From contig NTMA01000129.1 of the NCBI GenBank assembly GCA_002917075.1, forward strand, positions 35,746 through 99,745: DNA of 64,000 bases, read 5' to 3'. This document shows positions 48,027 to 58,704 of this stretch, piece by piece (the stretch's first letter is position 1; each line of letters starts with the position of its first letter). The stretch comes from Hawksworthiomyces lignivorus (lineage: Eukaryota > Ascomycota > Sordariomycetes > Ophiostomatales > Ophiostomataceae). The notes beneath the pieces were generated by a model. That model did not search any database. It had not been told where the DNA came from and saw only the letters and a program-made list of their open reading frames with translations. Both the position numbers and the translations under genes were made by a program.

Positions 48027-48534
48027 GCCTGCCGATGTTCGAGTCAAGAAGAGGATCCTGTGGTTGAAGCCTCAGAGTATGTAATAAGCGAAGACGTGCG
48101 GGCGGCCTGTAGCAAAATTGCACAAGATTGTTTTTGACGACTGCGTTTGGGGCTGATAATGTACGGATGTAAGATTAATTGTATGGATGTGAAGAGAGCA
48201 GGTGAAAGGGCAACGCGTAATTTGTTTTTGTTTTCGATGCTTTATTCTAGTTGCAGTTCTGAAATTGTTTTTATTAAATAAAAAAAAATGTTTCTGAATA
48301 AAATCACTTTTATGTGCTTATTGTTCATTGCTTGTAGTGTTTATATCTATCGAGTTTAGCTACCGTAGACTCCCGTCATCGTTGGCCTCAGCTGAGACGA
48401 ACTGAACTGCTACCTTGAGGCTAAAGCCTCTGAGAGTTGTACAGCATGAGCGAAGTCTTAATAACCAATTTTGTCTGGCTGCAACTCCCTCCGGACTGCA
48501 ATTATCCTGCGCCCAGCGGACTCTCCCTCGCCCC
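48027..48534. other. Convergent spacer between the HeLo-like and glycine-zipper genes
   Basis: 508 bp. The first half is AT-rich (AAATAAAAAAAA near 48278) and would suit 3'-end formation for both genes. No gene. Confidence 0.5.
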
Positions 48535-49745
48535 TTAGTCTCTAGTGATGGCGCGAAGATTTTCCAAAACCGCGTCAAACAATTTCGGATCTTCACTCTG
48601 CCACTTCTCAAGCGCGTGTTGGAAGATCGCCATGTCGGCAGCCGCGGCTTCCGTTATCCGCACCATGATTTTCTTCGAGCCGGGGTCGGCGGCTTCGTGC
48701 ACTATGTTGTCAAAGGCCTCGCTCGGTGACAGCGATGGATCAGGCTCCGTGCCGAACTTGCGAAACTGCTCTCGCATCTTGTCGAAAGCCTTCTTTTTCT
48801 CGTATTCGGTAGAGCCGCCGAATGCGCTCGTCCCAGAGCCCACCCAGCTGCCGACCCAGCCTCCTACCAGTGCTCCGCTGATGCCTCCGAGGAGGGCCGG
48901 AATGGGCCCAAACCCCGCCGCAGCCCGAAAGCCACTCTGACCGCCGGCCCACACCCCTGCCGAAGCCGTCACTCGGAGGCCCAGATCCTTCCCAAACCGG
49001 CACCAGTCTCCCGTGGACGCGAGGCTGACAGCGCTCAAGGCCGACCCGACAAGCACGCCCAGCACGGCGCCGTTGCCGAAGAACGGGTGGCTGATCCAGA
49101 CCGAGCAGCCCGACACGGTACAGTCTGTAGAGGCCGCTGACGCCGATCTTGGCGAGGTACTTCCTGACTTCGCCGTCGAAGAGCGTCTTGACTTCAAAGA
49201 CGGCGGCGAACGCCATGTTCAGCCCCGCGCTGCTGGCCGCCTTGCGCAGCACGGCCATCCGCAGGAGGACTTCGACCTTGGCCTGGTCCTTTGCCGTCTC
49301 TGGTATGCCGATCTTTTCGGATGTCTTGTGGATGGTTTCGATGAATTTCATGGCTCTCTCGAAGCGCTTCTTGTCAAAGACAGCCGAGACCTCTTCCGTT
49401 GCGGGGCGGGGAATCCCGTCCTCCGCCCTCATGCCGTCCCGGAAGAATTTGTACAACCGGCGGGCATCCTGCTCAGGTGAAATACAAGTTTCGTCCGAGT
49501 TTCGAATTTTCCAAGGCGCGGACAAACTCCGGGGTTTTTAGGGAGTCCGACAGCTGTTCGTGCTGGTCCGCCTGCCATCCCTCTCGAAAGCCTTGCATGG
49601 CGTCTGCCAGAGACGCAGAGTTCGACGGACTGAGTGTCGAAGCCAAGGCGGAATCTCGAATCACTGACAGTATGTGGTCCTGCGACAATTTTGACATCAA
49701 GATCATTGCCTCTTTGACCTGCTCGGAGATCGGGTCGATAGCCAT
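48535..49745 (-). pseudogene. Frame-broken gene for a glycine-zipper membrane protein (unrecognised family)
   Basis: Coding character continues through three successive minus-strand frames: 49745 to about 49500 (MAIDPISEQVKEAMILMSKL start), about 49500 to 49110 (EQDARRLYKFFRDGMRAEDG through YLAKIGVSGLYRLYRVG), then about 49110 to the stop at 48535. Each change skips one nucleotide. The first could be bridged by a 55-nt intron (49469-49523) with a poor GTCCGC donor; the second only by a 31-nt gap, too short to be a normal intron. So this is either a pseudogene, an assembly with two indels, or unusual splicing. The last part holds two glycine zippers: GNGAVLGVLVG (GxxxGxxxG) and GGISGALVGGWVGSWVG, in which Gly recurs every fourth residue five times. 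A charged C-terminal region of about 90 residues follows. Such zippers typically pack membrane helices. I do not recognise the family. Confidence 0.6.
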
Positions 49746-52520
49746 CTTAGGAAGTCTAAGGTGGCATAGGATTTGGATACACGGCTCTTTTTCTTTGTCG
49801 AGAGTTCAGCGCGGTGCCTCAATCATTACTTGCAGAGTCTCATGTCAATTTGTTTTGCCTGTTGCCATAAAGAGGCCCAGCAGGCAGAGTTAGACCCCGC
49901 TGCCTTTGCATCCTCACAAGACTGCCTCTTGTTGGGGGCCACTGCCTGCCAATCACCTACGCCCAGGATGCTACATTTACTATTATTTGCAATGCATAGA
50001 GGCGGGGGATTCTTGCGTTTGTGAGTGTGTGTAGGTTACACCAGAAGAAAGTGGGGAAAAAATTAGAGGAAAGGGGTTGTTATCATATGTTCGCGGCTGG
50101 TCGGTCGCTCGCGTAGCAGCTGCAGCAAGGCTTAAACAAGAAGTGTAATATTAAGAAAGGCTGCTCTGAATACCTTTATTGCTACAAAGCGCTTTTTAAA
50201 GGGTTAGAAGAGATCTATAGCCGTTGATCAAGTTAGTGCGTTTATGTCTTATAGAATTTGAGAATGCGTAAGTTGGAATATTCTGGTTGAGGGCCTTGGG
50301 AGACTCGACCGAGGTCCAGTTTTCGTATCCCAGTGACCGCTAAGAATGTGCTTCTCTCCCACCCAATCTAATTGCGGTTTGTGCCCACCGGTCATGAAAA
50401 ATGCACTTCCATGAGAATTGCACAGCAATTTTAGACCCTCCCGAGGCTTTAAGCCTACATTGAAAGCGGCGACTATGATTGTATCCCGCACCAGTCCCTT
50501 TCTCACAAAGTGACATCTGCACAAGGAACACACGTCTTCCAATGCCAGAGAAGTTACAAACTGACTCCAGGGTCCGCTCTCTCGCAGGGGGGTAATTAAG
50601 GAAAAGGAAATTATGAGATTGAGAAGACTCGTTGAGAAATAGCATAACAAATTCGGGACACATTGAACGGCAGCTCTGCAGCACCCTCTTATTGCTGGTA
50701 AAGGCTGCAGCCTCGCGCTAGCCCGTCGCCAAGACCCACGCTGCTTGGGACTTACACGCAGAGATTCGTAGTGGGTCATCAAAGAGGCAGTTCGAACAAG
50801 ATGGCATCGCAGACTGCAAAGTGCCTTTTAAGAGATGCGAAACGAGTGGAAATTAAGCTTAAAAGTGCTAGGCCTTCTTTCGTTGTGTTTAACATTGTCT
50901 ACCCCGGTAGTTATCATTGCATGCACGATCTTTTTGTAGTCTGATCGTGCTGCCATCCTCCCATCTCCTGTTCTCACATCTACGCGCATCTCATTCTTTA
51001 GCATGATCTACGCCACAGCGAGAAGAGCAGACGCAGTTGGTGCAGAAAAACGAAAGCCACCTATGTGTATCCACTTCCCGTTACAAGCTTTTCTCCAAGA
51101 GACGTACGTGCATGGAGTCGACAGCATGTATAAAACAGAGTCCATACGCTATAGTTGACACGTCCTATTGTGATGTCTCTTTTTCTGGATGAGCAAAAAG
51201 CCTAAGCATTGACTCGGATGAGACGACTCGACTGTCTTCCCCAGAGACATAATCCAATTTATTATGCCGGTGTGCTCTCCTCCCTCCCCAGTTTTTTTTG
51301 CCGGTTTTACCGGAAAGACACCTTTTGCCCGCCTCTGTCCACTCAATTCCACGGATTCAGACCACAATGCCAGATGAGCTACTACCAGAGAATCATCAGT
51401 GCAATTAATTTGCTCCTCGTTTTAAGTGGACCGCTGTGCTTGCGTCCTCTCGCTACTTGGTCTGCCGTCCATTTCGCTACGGTCGTCCAAATTGGAAAAG
51501 AGGGGCCTCCCCGGCGTGTACCGCGGAGAGAGTCCTGCCGTGCCCCAGAGACGACCAAAAATAAAGGAGAGCCTGAGCTAGAAGAAAACACGACGGACGA
51601 TGACGAGAAGAGAGGAGCCAGCCAAGGCCAGCAGAAGAGAAAGAGGGCTGAGGCAAGGACTACTCCTGCCGTGAAGTGGAGTCTCTAGTGTAAACGAAAG
51701 TGGAGTTTGGAAGCAGAGAATAAATAGAATGTGGATAAGGAGAAAGATAGAGATGATATAGAAACAACGACATCGAGATGCAGGCGAGCAAGCAACATCT
51801 ATTAAATCTTCGGTGTAAGTTGGTGCTGTGCTGGAAATTTGGAAAGTCAAGGAGGGGAGGGCAGAGAAAAAAAGGCGAGGCCTAAAATAAAAAAGACAAA
51901 ACGTCGAGGAAAGCAAGCAAAAATAAAGTATGTAATAGAAAGGGTGTTACGAGGACAAGGGGGCAGGGAGCCTGGCAGGCCCCCGAGGAGAACATTCAGC
52001 AATTGCTTCCCCCTCTCTCAATTTTCCGTATGGCTCGTTTTGCCTCTGTTGTACTTTTGTATCTCGTATTTTGTATCTTGCTATACCCTTAGGTATCAAA
52101 ATGTAGGGGAAAAACGGAGTGTCTTCTCTCCTCTTCTTGTTGGGTGGCCTTGATTGTATTTGTGTATTGCCTTGCTGTTCTTCTTCGAGCCTGTCTTTCT
52201 GCTTCTATCACTGCCTGTCTTCGCCTGTTTTCTGATATCCCCGTAATCCTCTCTATTTCTGTTCTTCATTTTGAGTTCGTCTTTGTCTTGAATCATTGCC
52301 CTTTTTTTGTCTCCTTGTAAAACTACCTCTTTCTTTAGTTTCTTCTTTTTCTATCGGATTTCCGTTGCCTTCTTTATTTTTTTGTTTGAAGATATCCAAG
52401 GACATAGCAGCAATGTTTCGCGGCACATAGTCCCCTCTCCTTGGTGATCGCGAGAGAGACTGCTTCCCCTTTCTTCCCCTTCCCCTCCGCTTCCTCGTTA
52501 TTCTTTCCTTCTACTTCAGA
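49746..52520. other. Intergenic region
   Basis: 2.8 kb with no supported gene. 50100-51150 is AT-rich and featureless; 51900-52500 is increasingly CT/T-rich and likely forms the promoter and leader of the downstream glycosyltransferase gene. Confidence 0.5.
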
Positions 52521-54399
52521 ATGGCCAAATCAGCTGCCCGACCCGGCCGCCGTCCCCGTCAACTGCGGCCATACATCGTCGGTCTTGGCCTGTGCCTCGT
52601 CCTATTCTGTTTGTACTTTGTCGGCAGCGGGCCGGACGACCGCATTTCCTGGAAGCAGCGGCAGCAAAAGTACCTGCAGGAGGACCTGTTGCAGCAGAGC
52701 CAGGACGCGCAGCTGGCGCGACCGTCTCCCGCTCTCCTCCGCAACCGCTCTCTCACGCACGCCCAGTGCGCCACGGCGTTTCCTGGACTGTTTCAGTCGA
52801 TCGATGACATTGTTGCCGAGGGGCCGTTCCGCCTTCGCAACACGGGCGACATGGGCCCTCTGCAGGGCCGCATCCGAGATGGCAAGGTAGGTCGAGAAGA
52901 AGAGGATGAGAGGCAAATAGCAGTAAAAGGAGGAATCAAAAAGAAGAAGAAATCAACAAATGACGCAAACAATGGCAACGGAAGAACTGCAAAACTTGGG
53001 CCCATTACAGCGAAACGCGAGAGTCTGACGTTCTGGATTAAAAAGATTTACATTCTCAACGCGCAGAGACGCGCCGATTTATCGCAAGAGATGCTCAACG
53101 TAAGTAGCGAGCGAAACAAGACACCTACCGGAAAAAAAAAAAAAAAAAAAAAAAAAAAGAATAAAAAAAAAAGGAATGGAAAGGAAAACTTGGTAAAAGG
53201 CGAGATTGAAAGACTAAAACCTGGCTCCGGGGCATCTTCCCCCCGTCTTGCCGCTTCCTTTGCAGTCCCGCTCTGCCGCGCTGCACCAGCTGCACCGCGC
53301 CCTGCTGACGGCGCCCGAGCCCGTGCCCGACACCTACTTTGCGATCAACTTCCAGGACCAGCCCTTTGGCACCAGCTGGGGCTACAGCCGCGCGGCCAAC
53401 CCGGCGCACCGCGGCCGGGGCGCAGACGACCGCAGCTTCTTGATGCCGCACTTTTCGTTCTGGGCGTGGCCGCTGCCGTTTGTGGGCTCGCTGGCGCGGG
53501 CGGCGGCGGCGGTGGACGCGCTCGAGCACGACGCGTTCCCGCGCGGCCTGGCCGACAAGATCCCGCGCGCCGTGTGGCGCGGCACCGCGTGGTTCAACTC
53601 GGTGCACAACCCGCGGCTGCGGCAGAACCTGCTGGCGGCCGCGCACGGCAAGCCGTGGGCCGACGTGGAGTCGCTCGAGTGGAACGGCGGCGGCAGCGGC
53701 GGCGGCGGAGGAGGAGGCCGCAGCGGCCAGAACGCCAGCAACGCCCTGGCCATCGAGGACTTCTGCCGCTACCGCTACGTCCTGCACACGGAGGGCGTCG
53801 CCTACAGCGGGCGCTTCCAGTTCCTGCAGATGTGCGCCAGCGTCACCATCACGCCACCCATCCAGTGGATGCAGCACACGACGCACCTGGCGAAGCCCGT
53901 GTTCGCCAGCGCGCTCCGAGGGGCGGCGGCGGCGGTGGCGGCGGCACCAGCCGGCGGCACCAGCGGCAGCCGCAGAGGCGAGAAGAAGAATACGTCCCGG
54001 TCCGGGGCGCGCGGCACGGTGAGTCAGAAGTCCGCAGACCCCCCCTCCGACAAGAGTAAGAGCAGGAGCAGGATCGAGAAGACCACTGGCAGCAGCAACA
54101 AGCCCTGGCCGCGCTCCTATCCCGCGGACGAGGCCAACATCGTCTTTGTGGCGCCCGACTGGTCGGACCTGGAAGAGACGATCGAGTGGCTTGAGGCGCA
54201 CCAAGACGTGGCCCAGGGGATCGCCCGCCGCCAGCGGGACCTGTTTGTCGGCGGCGGCTACTTCAGCCCGGCAGCCGAGGTGTGCTACTGGCGAGCGCTG
54301 GTCCGGGGCTGGAGCCGGGTCGTGCGGGTGGACGAGAAAGAGTGGAAAGGCGTAAAAGGCGTTTCATACGAGGCGTTCAGTTTGGACATTAAGGATTGA
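52521..54399 (+). CDS. GT90 (CAP10-type) glycosyltransferase, type II membrane protein
   Basis: Exons 52521-52886, 53046-53099 and 53266-54399 give about 517 residues. Intron 1 is 159 nt, intron 2 is 166 nt and contains an A27 run. Exon 2 (54 nt) was chosen because its 18 codons (IYILNAQRRADLSQEMLN) fit between IRDGK and SRSAALHQLHRAL in frame; its acceptor is the unusual AAAAAG. A short basic N-terminus and one membrane anchor (residues about 18-35, IVGLGLCLVLFCLYF) predict a Golgi type II protein. The lumenal part resembles the GT90/CAP10 family (xylosyl/glucosyl transfer in POGLUT and Cryptococcus Cap10 relatives): DTYFAINFQDQP, RAVWRGTAWFNSVHNPRLR, YRYVLHTEGVAYSGRFQFLQ, and PDWSDLEETIEWLE near the end. 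About 75 low-complexity residues (53910-54110) are inserted before SYPADEANIVFVAPDW; a GTGAGT at 54019 lacks a convincing partner acceptor. Donor and acceptor sugars cannot be inferred. Confidence 0.85.
53132..53158. repeat. A27 homopolymer in intron 2 of the GT90 gene
   Basis: 27 consecutive A followed by further A-rich sequence, wholly inside the inferred intron 53100-53265. Confidence 0.9.
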
Positions 54400-54748
54400 G
54401 AGGCTGAAAGGGTTTTTGCGTCTTTTTGCGTCTCTTGGCCTCGTGTCTTGTTTTGCGTTGTGTCTGGCGTTCCGTTGGGCAGATTTCTTTCTTTTTCTCT
54501 TTGGTACCGCTCGGGCGTGTTTCGTTTTCTGGACCGATTCCCCAAAAAGTAGTTCTCTGGCTAGTTACGCATTGCAATGGAGCAGACGAGTATCCGCTCT
54601 GTGCCGTCTCTGTTCGACAAAACTCTTGCTGCGTGACAAGTTTGTGTTACATATCTGCCGAACGGAAATGCGTCTTTGTAGGCGGGTGACCGCCGTCCCT
54701 GGCTCGTACGTGACCGCCTTCTCGCCTCATCTCGCTGCCCTTTTTGGC

Positions 54749-55552
54749 TTACAGATTGGGAACGCCCGGCATCCAGGCCTCGCCGATCCGCTGCATATCC
54801 GCAGCAAAGCGGCGGCTTGTGATGGTCTTGCCGCCGTGGCCGCCGGGCGGCGAGTGGTCGTCGGGGCTGTAGAAGGGATTCTGCAGCAGCCGCACGTACG
54901 CCGACTGCATGGCTTTGAAGACCTGCGCTGTATTAGACTTTGTCGGGCAGAAATGGGGAGCAGGTGAGAGGACACGTTAGACACGTACCGGCTTCAGATC
55001 GGTCTCGCGCAGACCGACGACGCTTCCGCCGAGCGAGGCCCGGCTGGCGGCGGTGGCCGTGCCCACGGTCGAGCTGGTGACGCCGGGCACGCCGCCGCCG
55101 CCGACGCTGCCGCCGCGCCGGCCGCGCATGTCCACGACGGCCACGAGCTTGACGCCCGTGTTGGTCTCGTAGCCGTAGGCGGCCAGGCGGTCGTCGATGG
55201 CGTGCAGCAGAAGCAGGCCGGCGGCGTCGCTGGCGCCGCTGAGGCTGGCGCCGCTCGTGCCCGTGGTGGTCATGGTCGCGGAGCTGGCCCCGCCGGCCGG
55301 GCCGCCGGAGCGCAGGGCAAAGACGTCGAGGGTGCCACACAGGATGAGTGAAAACTGGAGCGGCGTGCGAACCGGCAGCAGGCTGTTGGTGGCAGCGTCG
55401 TACGAGGGAAAGATGGAGACGTGCATTGGGTTGTTCTGCAGAGAAAGGAGGTCAGCGTCCCGTGACCGCCATCTTCTAGAGAGAAAAAGATACGAACTCA
55501 CATTGCGTCCAATGACACCCAGACATGCTATCGACGGGATTGTAGAAGCCAT
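54749..55552 (-). CDS. TRAPPC2L / Tca17 sedlin-family TRAPP subunit
   Basis: Exons 55502-55552, 54989-55435 and 54749-54922, with 66-nt introns, give 223 residues; all junctions are phase 0 with GTGAGT/GTACGT donors and CAG acceptors. The protein starts MASTIPSIACLGVIGRNNNP, continues MHVSIFPSYD, then TPLQFSLILCGTLDVFALR, has the conserved LLHAIDDRLAAYGYETNTGV and KLVAVVDMRGR strands, and ends LLQNPFYSPDDHSPPGG and RIGEAWMPGVPNL. These are hallmarks of TRAPPC2L (yeast Tca17), a longin-fold subunit that assists TRAPP complex assembly and Golgi trafficking. Two Gly/Ser/Thr-rich insertions (about 55210-55320 and 55020-55110) enlarge it over the ~140-residue animal protein. It converges with the GT90 gene (350-bp spacer) and diverges from tafazzin. 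Confidence 0.95.
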
Positions 55553-56448
55553 CGTGATTCAAAGTATCTGTTTGCCGTGATGTGTACACACACGTATTGA
55601 GGGCACGCGAGGAGTAGAGAGAGGCTTCTGAGGCTGAGGTGAAGTTTGTATCTCTGGATGATAGGCGATCTTTTTGGTGTGTGCCTCTCCTATTAATTTG
55701 CGGTCTGCTTATTAGAGAAAGCTGTGTTCAACGGTTGGAGCCCTTCCCCACTAACAGCAGGTGGGGCTGTGGCTGAACTGACCTAACCCTTCAGGGCCCC
55801 ATAGTGTGCCCATAGAGTGCCCATAGTGTGCCCATAGTGTGCCCAGAGTGTGCCCAGAGTGTGGAGGCTTGTCCTGTCAGCTTCTGGCTTGCCCTCAGAC
55901 AGCGCGCTAAACCCGCTATAGGATTACTCGGGACACCCTCCACTATCCATTTTCTAGCGGCTTCTGCCGCGGATGAAGCCTCTCCTTAACAGCCGGCAAT
56001 ACGACTCTCCCCTGACGGGCAGAAGCAGTCTCGTACTAAAAACTCTCTGTTTTAGTGGATGACCGCCTCTGGGCGTGTGTCCCGATGCTTAGCCGTGGTT
56101 GGCTGTAAATTTTGTTATTGCAAAGCTTTGAGCGCCGAAAAAAAAAAAAAATAAAGTTGGAGCTGCGACAACAACATCAAAACAGCAAAAGGCTCGCAGA
56201 GCAGGCTTCCTGGAGAAATACATGTGGTCTCATGTGTAGGAACGTAGTTAGGAAGCTTGTTCTCGCATAGCCAGTGTCGGACGGAGCAGCAAGAGCAGCG
56301 AGAACGGTGGCTGCATAACAACTTTCCTCATGGATGCTTCATCGCCCAGTCTCATTCTCATATGAGTTTAGAGCCTCGCCTGCACTCGCCATTCATTGAA
56401 CAGCACCTTTAATTCTCTTGTCCGAATTGATCCTACCGTTTCATCGCC
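55553..56448. promoter_or_regulatory. Divergent intergenic region between TRAPPC2L and tafazzin genes
   Basis: About 0.9 kb separating two divergent start codons, so it holds both promoters. It contains the 11-bp tandem repeat at 55798-55863 and an A13 run near 56140. No gene. Confidence 0.5.
55798..55863. repeat. Tandem 11-bp repeat (CCCATAGTGTG)
   Basis: Six consecutive 11-bp units: three CCCATAGTGTG, one CCCATAGAGTG and two CCCAGAGTGTG. The unit length is close to one helical turn, so any bound factor would line up on one DNA face; no function is shown. Confidence 0.92.
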
Positions 56449-57953
56449 ATGTCTGTCGCAAAGCCGCAGCCGCAGCAGCCGGGCCTCGGCTGGCGGACGG
56501 CCTCTACCTTCATTATGGCCACGACGGGGATGCTCTGCCGCGCATTTCTGTACGGATTCAACGACGTGGAGGTAGTGGGCCTGGACAAGTTCCTGGCCTT
56601 GCTGGACTCGCGGAAAGATGTTGAATCCCGGCAACGGGGGCTCATCACAGGTGCGTACGATGCGGCTAGGACCTCTGTTCCTCATCCTCTGGCAGTCCTG
56701 GGCTGACATAAATCTCCTAGTGAGCAACCACATCTCAGTGTAAGTTTGCTTCAAGGATCCTTTGCAAATGAATCGCAAACTAAGGCGCATGTTTTGCTTG
56801 CAGTCTGGACGACCCGCTCATCTGGGGAGTGCTTCCGCTCCGGTATGCCGTTGACCACCGGAACCTGCGCTGGAGTCTCGGGTCTCACGACATATGCTAC
56901 GCGAACACGTAAGCACATGCTTTCCTTTCCCCGAGTTGCATTTTTCTTTGTGTCCAAAGCAGCTCCTGACCATCTCCCAGTCTCACCGGTCATTTCTTCT
57001 ATACTGGCCAGACCCTGCCCACGCATCGTCTGCGCCACTCGCCCTGGGGCGGCCTCTTCCAGCCCACCATCAACCAGGCCGTGCGCCTGCTCTCGGCCCA
57101 GTCGCAGCCGCCGTCGTCGCCGACGGAGAAGCTGGGCGTGTCCTCGCTTCCCTTTTCATCCCCTTCGCTTGTGCCTGCTGGTTCTTCTTCATCGTCATCT
57201 TCTTCTTCTCTCTTAGCCCCTGCCTCGCCCGTATCTCCTCTGACCGGCCTCGCTTCCGCCTTCGCCCCAGACCTCTACTACTCCACCGACGGCGGCGCCG
57301 ACCGGTGGCCGGCGCCCTCCGCTTTCGCCTCCAACCGCCACGCCTGGGTGCACATCTTCCCCGAGGGCCTCGTGCACCAGGACCGGCCTGGCCGCGGCCT
57401 GCGCTACTTCAAGTGGGGCGTGGCGCGGCTGCTGCTGGAGAGCGAGCCCGCCCCGGACGTCGTGCCCATGTTCGTCGACGGGCTCGACCGCCTCATGCCC
57501 GAGGACCGCACCTTCCCCCGCTTCGTGCCCCGCATCGGCCAGCGCATCCGCGTCGTCTTTGGCGACGCCCTCGACCCGGCCGCCTTTGCCGACCTGCGCG
57601 CGCGCTGGCAGGCGCTGGTGCGGCGGGCGCTGCGGACCCGGGGGAGTGCTGCGGGCAGCAGCAGCAGTACCAGCACCAGCACTGGCACTAGCACTAGCAG
57701 CAGTGACAGTGACAGCGAGACCGCTGACGTGTCCTCGGCGGCCGTCGTCGACCTCAAGTACGGCGCCGAGGCGCAGCAGTTGCGCATCGAGGTGGCCGCC
57801 CGCGTGCGCGCCGAGGTGCTCAAGCTGCGGCGGCGCTTCGGCTACCCGGACGAGTCCGACCCGGCGCTGGGCCGCGCGGAGACGTGGGCCGCCGAGCCGC
57901 ACGAGAAGCGGTACCGCAGCCGCGTAGATGACAGCATGGTGTACGAAGAGTGA
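56449..57953 (+). CDS. Tafazzin (Taz1) phospholipid-lysophospholipid transacylase
   Basis: Four exons: 56449-56650, 56721-56739 (19 nt), 56804-56908 and 56981-57953, for 432 residues. Introns are 70, 64 and 72 nt. Tafazzin remodels cardiolipin acyl chains in mitochondrial membranes. The HX4D catalytic motif (H71-ISVL-D76) is assembled from the microexon (VSNHISV) and exon 3 (LDDPLIWGVLPLRY). Also visible are the N-terminal WRTASTFIMATTGMLCRAFL segment, NTLTGHFFYTGQTLPTHR, the acyl-binding FPEG at 235-238 (HIFPEGLVHQDRPGRGLRYF) and VVPMFVDGLDRLMPED. A Ser/Pro-rich insertion of about 75 residues precedes the FPEG strand and a second Ser/Thr-rich one follows (57640-57735); both are absent from yeast Taz1 (381 residues). 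The start was chosen because MSVAKPQPQQ leads directly into the conserved helix. Confidence 0.95.
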
Positions 57954-58704
57954 GAAGAGAGTGAGAGAGTGAGAGAGTGAGAGAGAGAGTGAGAGAGAGA
58001 GAGGAGAGAGAGAGGGGTGACCCAAAAAAGGAGCAGAGAGACGGCTTCGTTTATTTTTTTTCTAAGACGGCGTTGGCAACATAAAAAGAGGAGAGGCTGC
58101 ACTAGTAAAAAGCCAAGCAAAACAGCAAAATTCGGGAATGAGCATCAGATTCACAAAAAAAGAGGTTTGCCTACATATGCAGCTGAAAAAAGCAGCATCT
58201 GTCTACGACAACACTCACGTGGAGATCATGCCATTATTTGTATATAGATAAAACTGGTCTTCCAATCGTATATTTTCGAAGAAGAAGCACGTAGGAATAA
58301 AATGTAGGGGGTATAGAATCCGAAAGTCGTCCGAATATCCCACGGTTGCCCCATTCCGAGTCTGTCCAAACACCAAAACATATCCAAAGCAGAGAAGATG
58401 AACGAAATAAGCCCATGTGCGTCTTAAGCAAGAAACGCCAGATCCCATGTCGTAAAAAAGAAAAAGAAAAAAAAATAACAAAAGAAAAGTCCTCGGCAGA
58501 GTTGAGTCAAAGCCGCCCCCCTTTTTCTTCGGGTGGTTTGGACAGAAACTTTTAATGCCTCCCAGATTTGGTCAGATTCCCATTTCCCAGTTTACCCTTT
58601 TTTTTCGCATTGCAAAAATAAATCCCTTTGTTCCCATGCTATGCATCAATGACAGTTTCCTCTCTCTCTCTGTGCCCGCCTGATACGTCCTCTGCCCCCC
58701 CGTC
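57954..58704. other. Convergent spacer with GA microsatellite
   Basis: 750 bp between the stops of tafazzin (+) and the next regulator (-). Positions about 57954-58016 are an imperfect (GAGA)n/GTGAGA microsatellite beginning right at the tafazzin stop, so it lies in the 3' UTR. The rest is A-rich. Confidence 0.65.

Noticed and set aside
49475..49491. A 17-nt GT...AG segment considered as an intron to join the first two frames of the glycine-zipper gene
   Set aside because: Far too short for splicing and it does not give the needed frame.
53000..53045. An earlier acceptor (after ATTACAG near 52999-53008) for exon 2 of the GT90 gene
   Set aside because: It would need a shifted donor and would add unconserved residues before IYILNAQRR; the AAAAAG acceptor joins the conserved parts directly.
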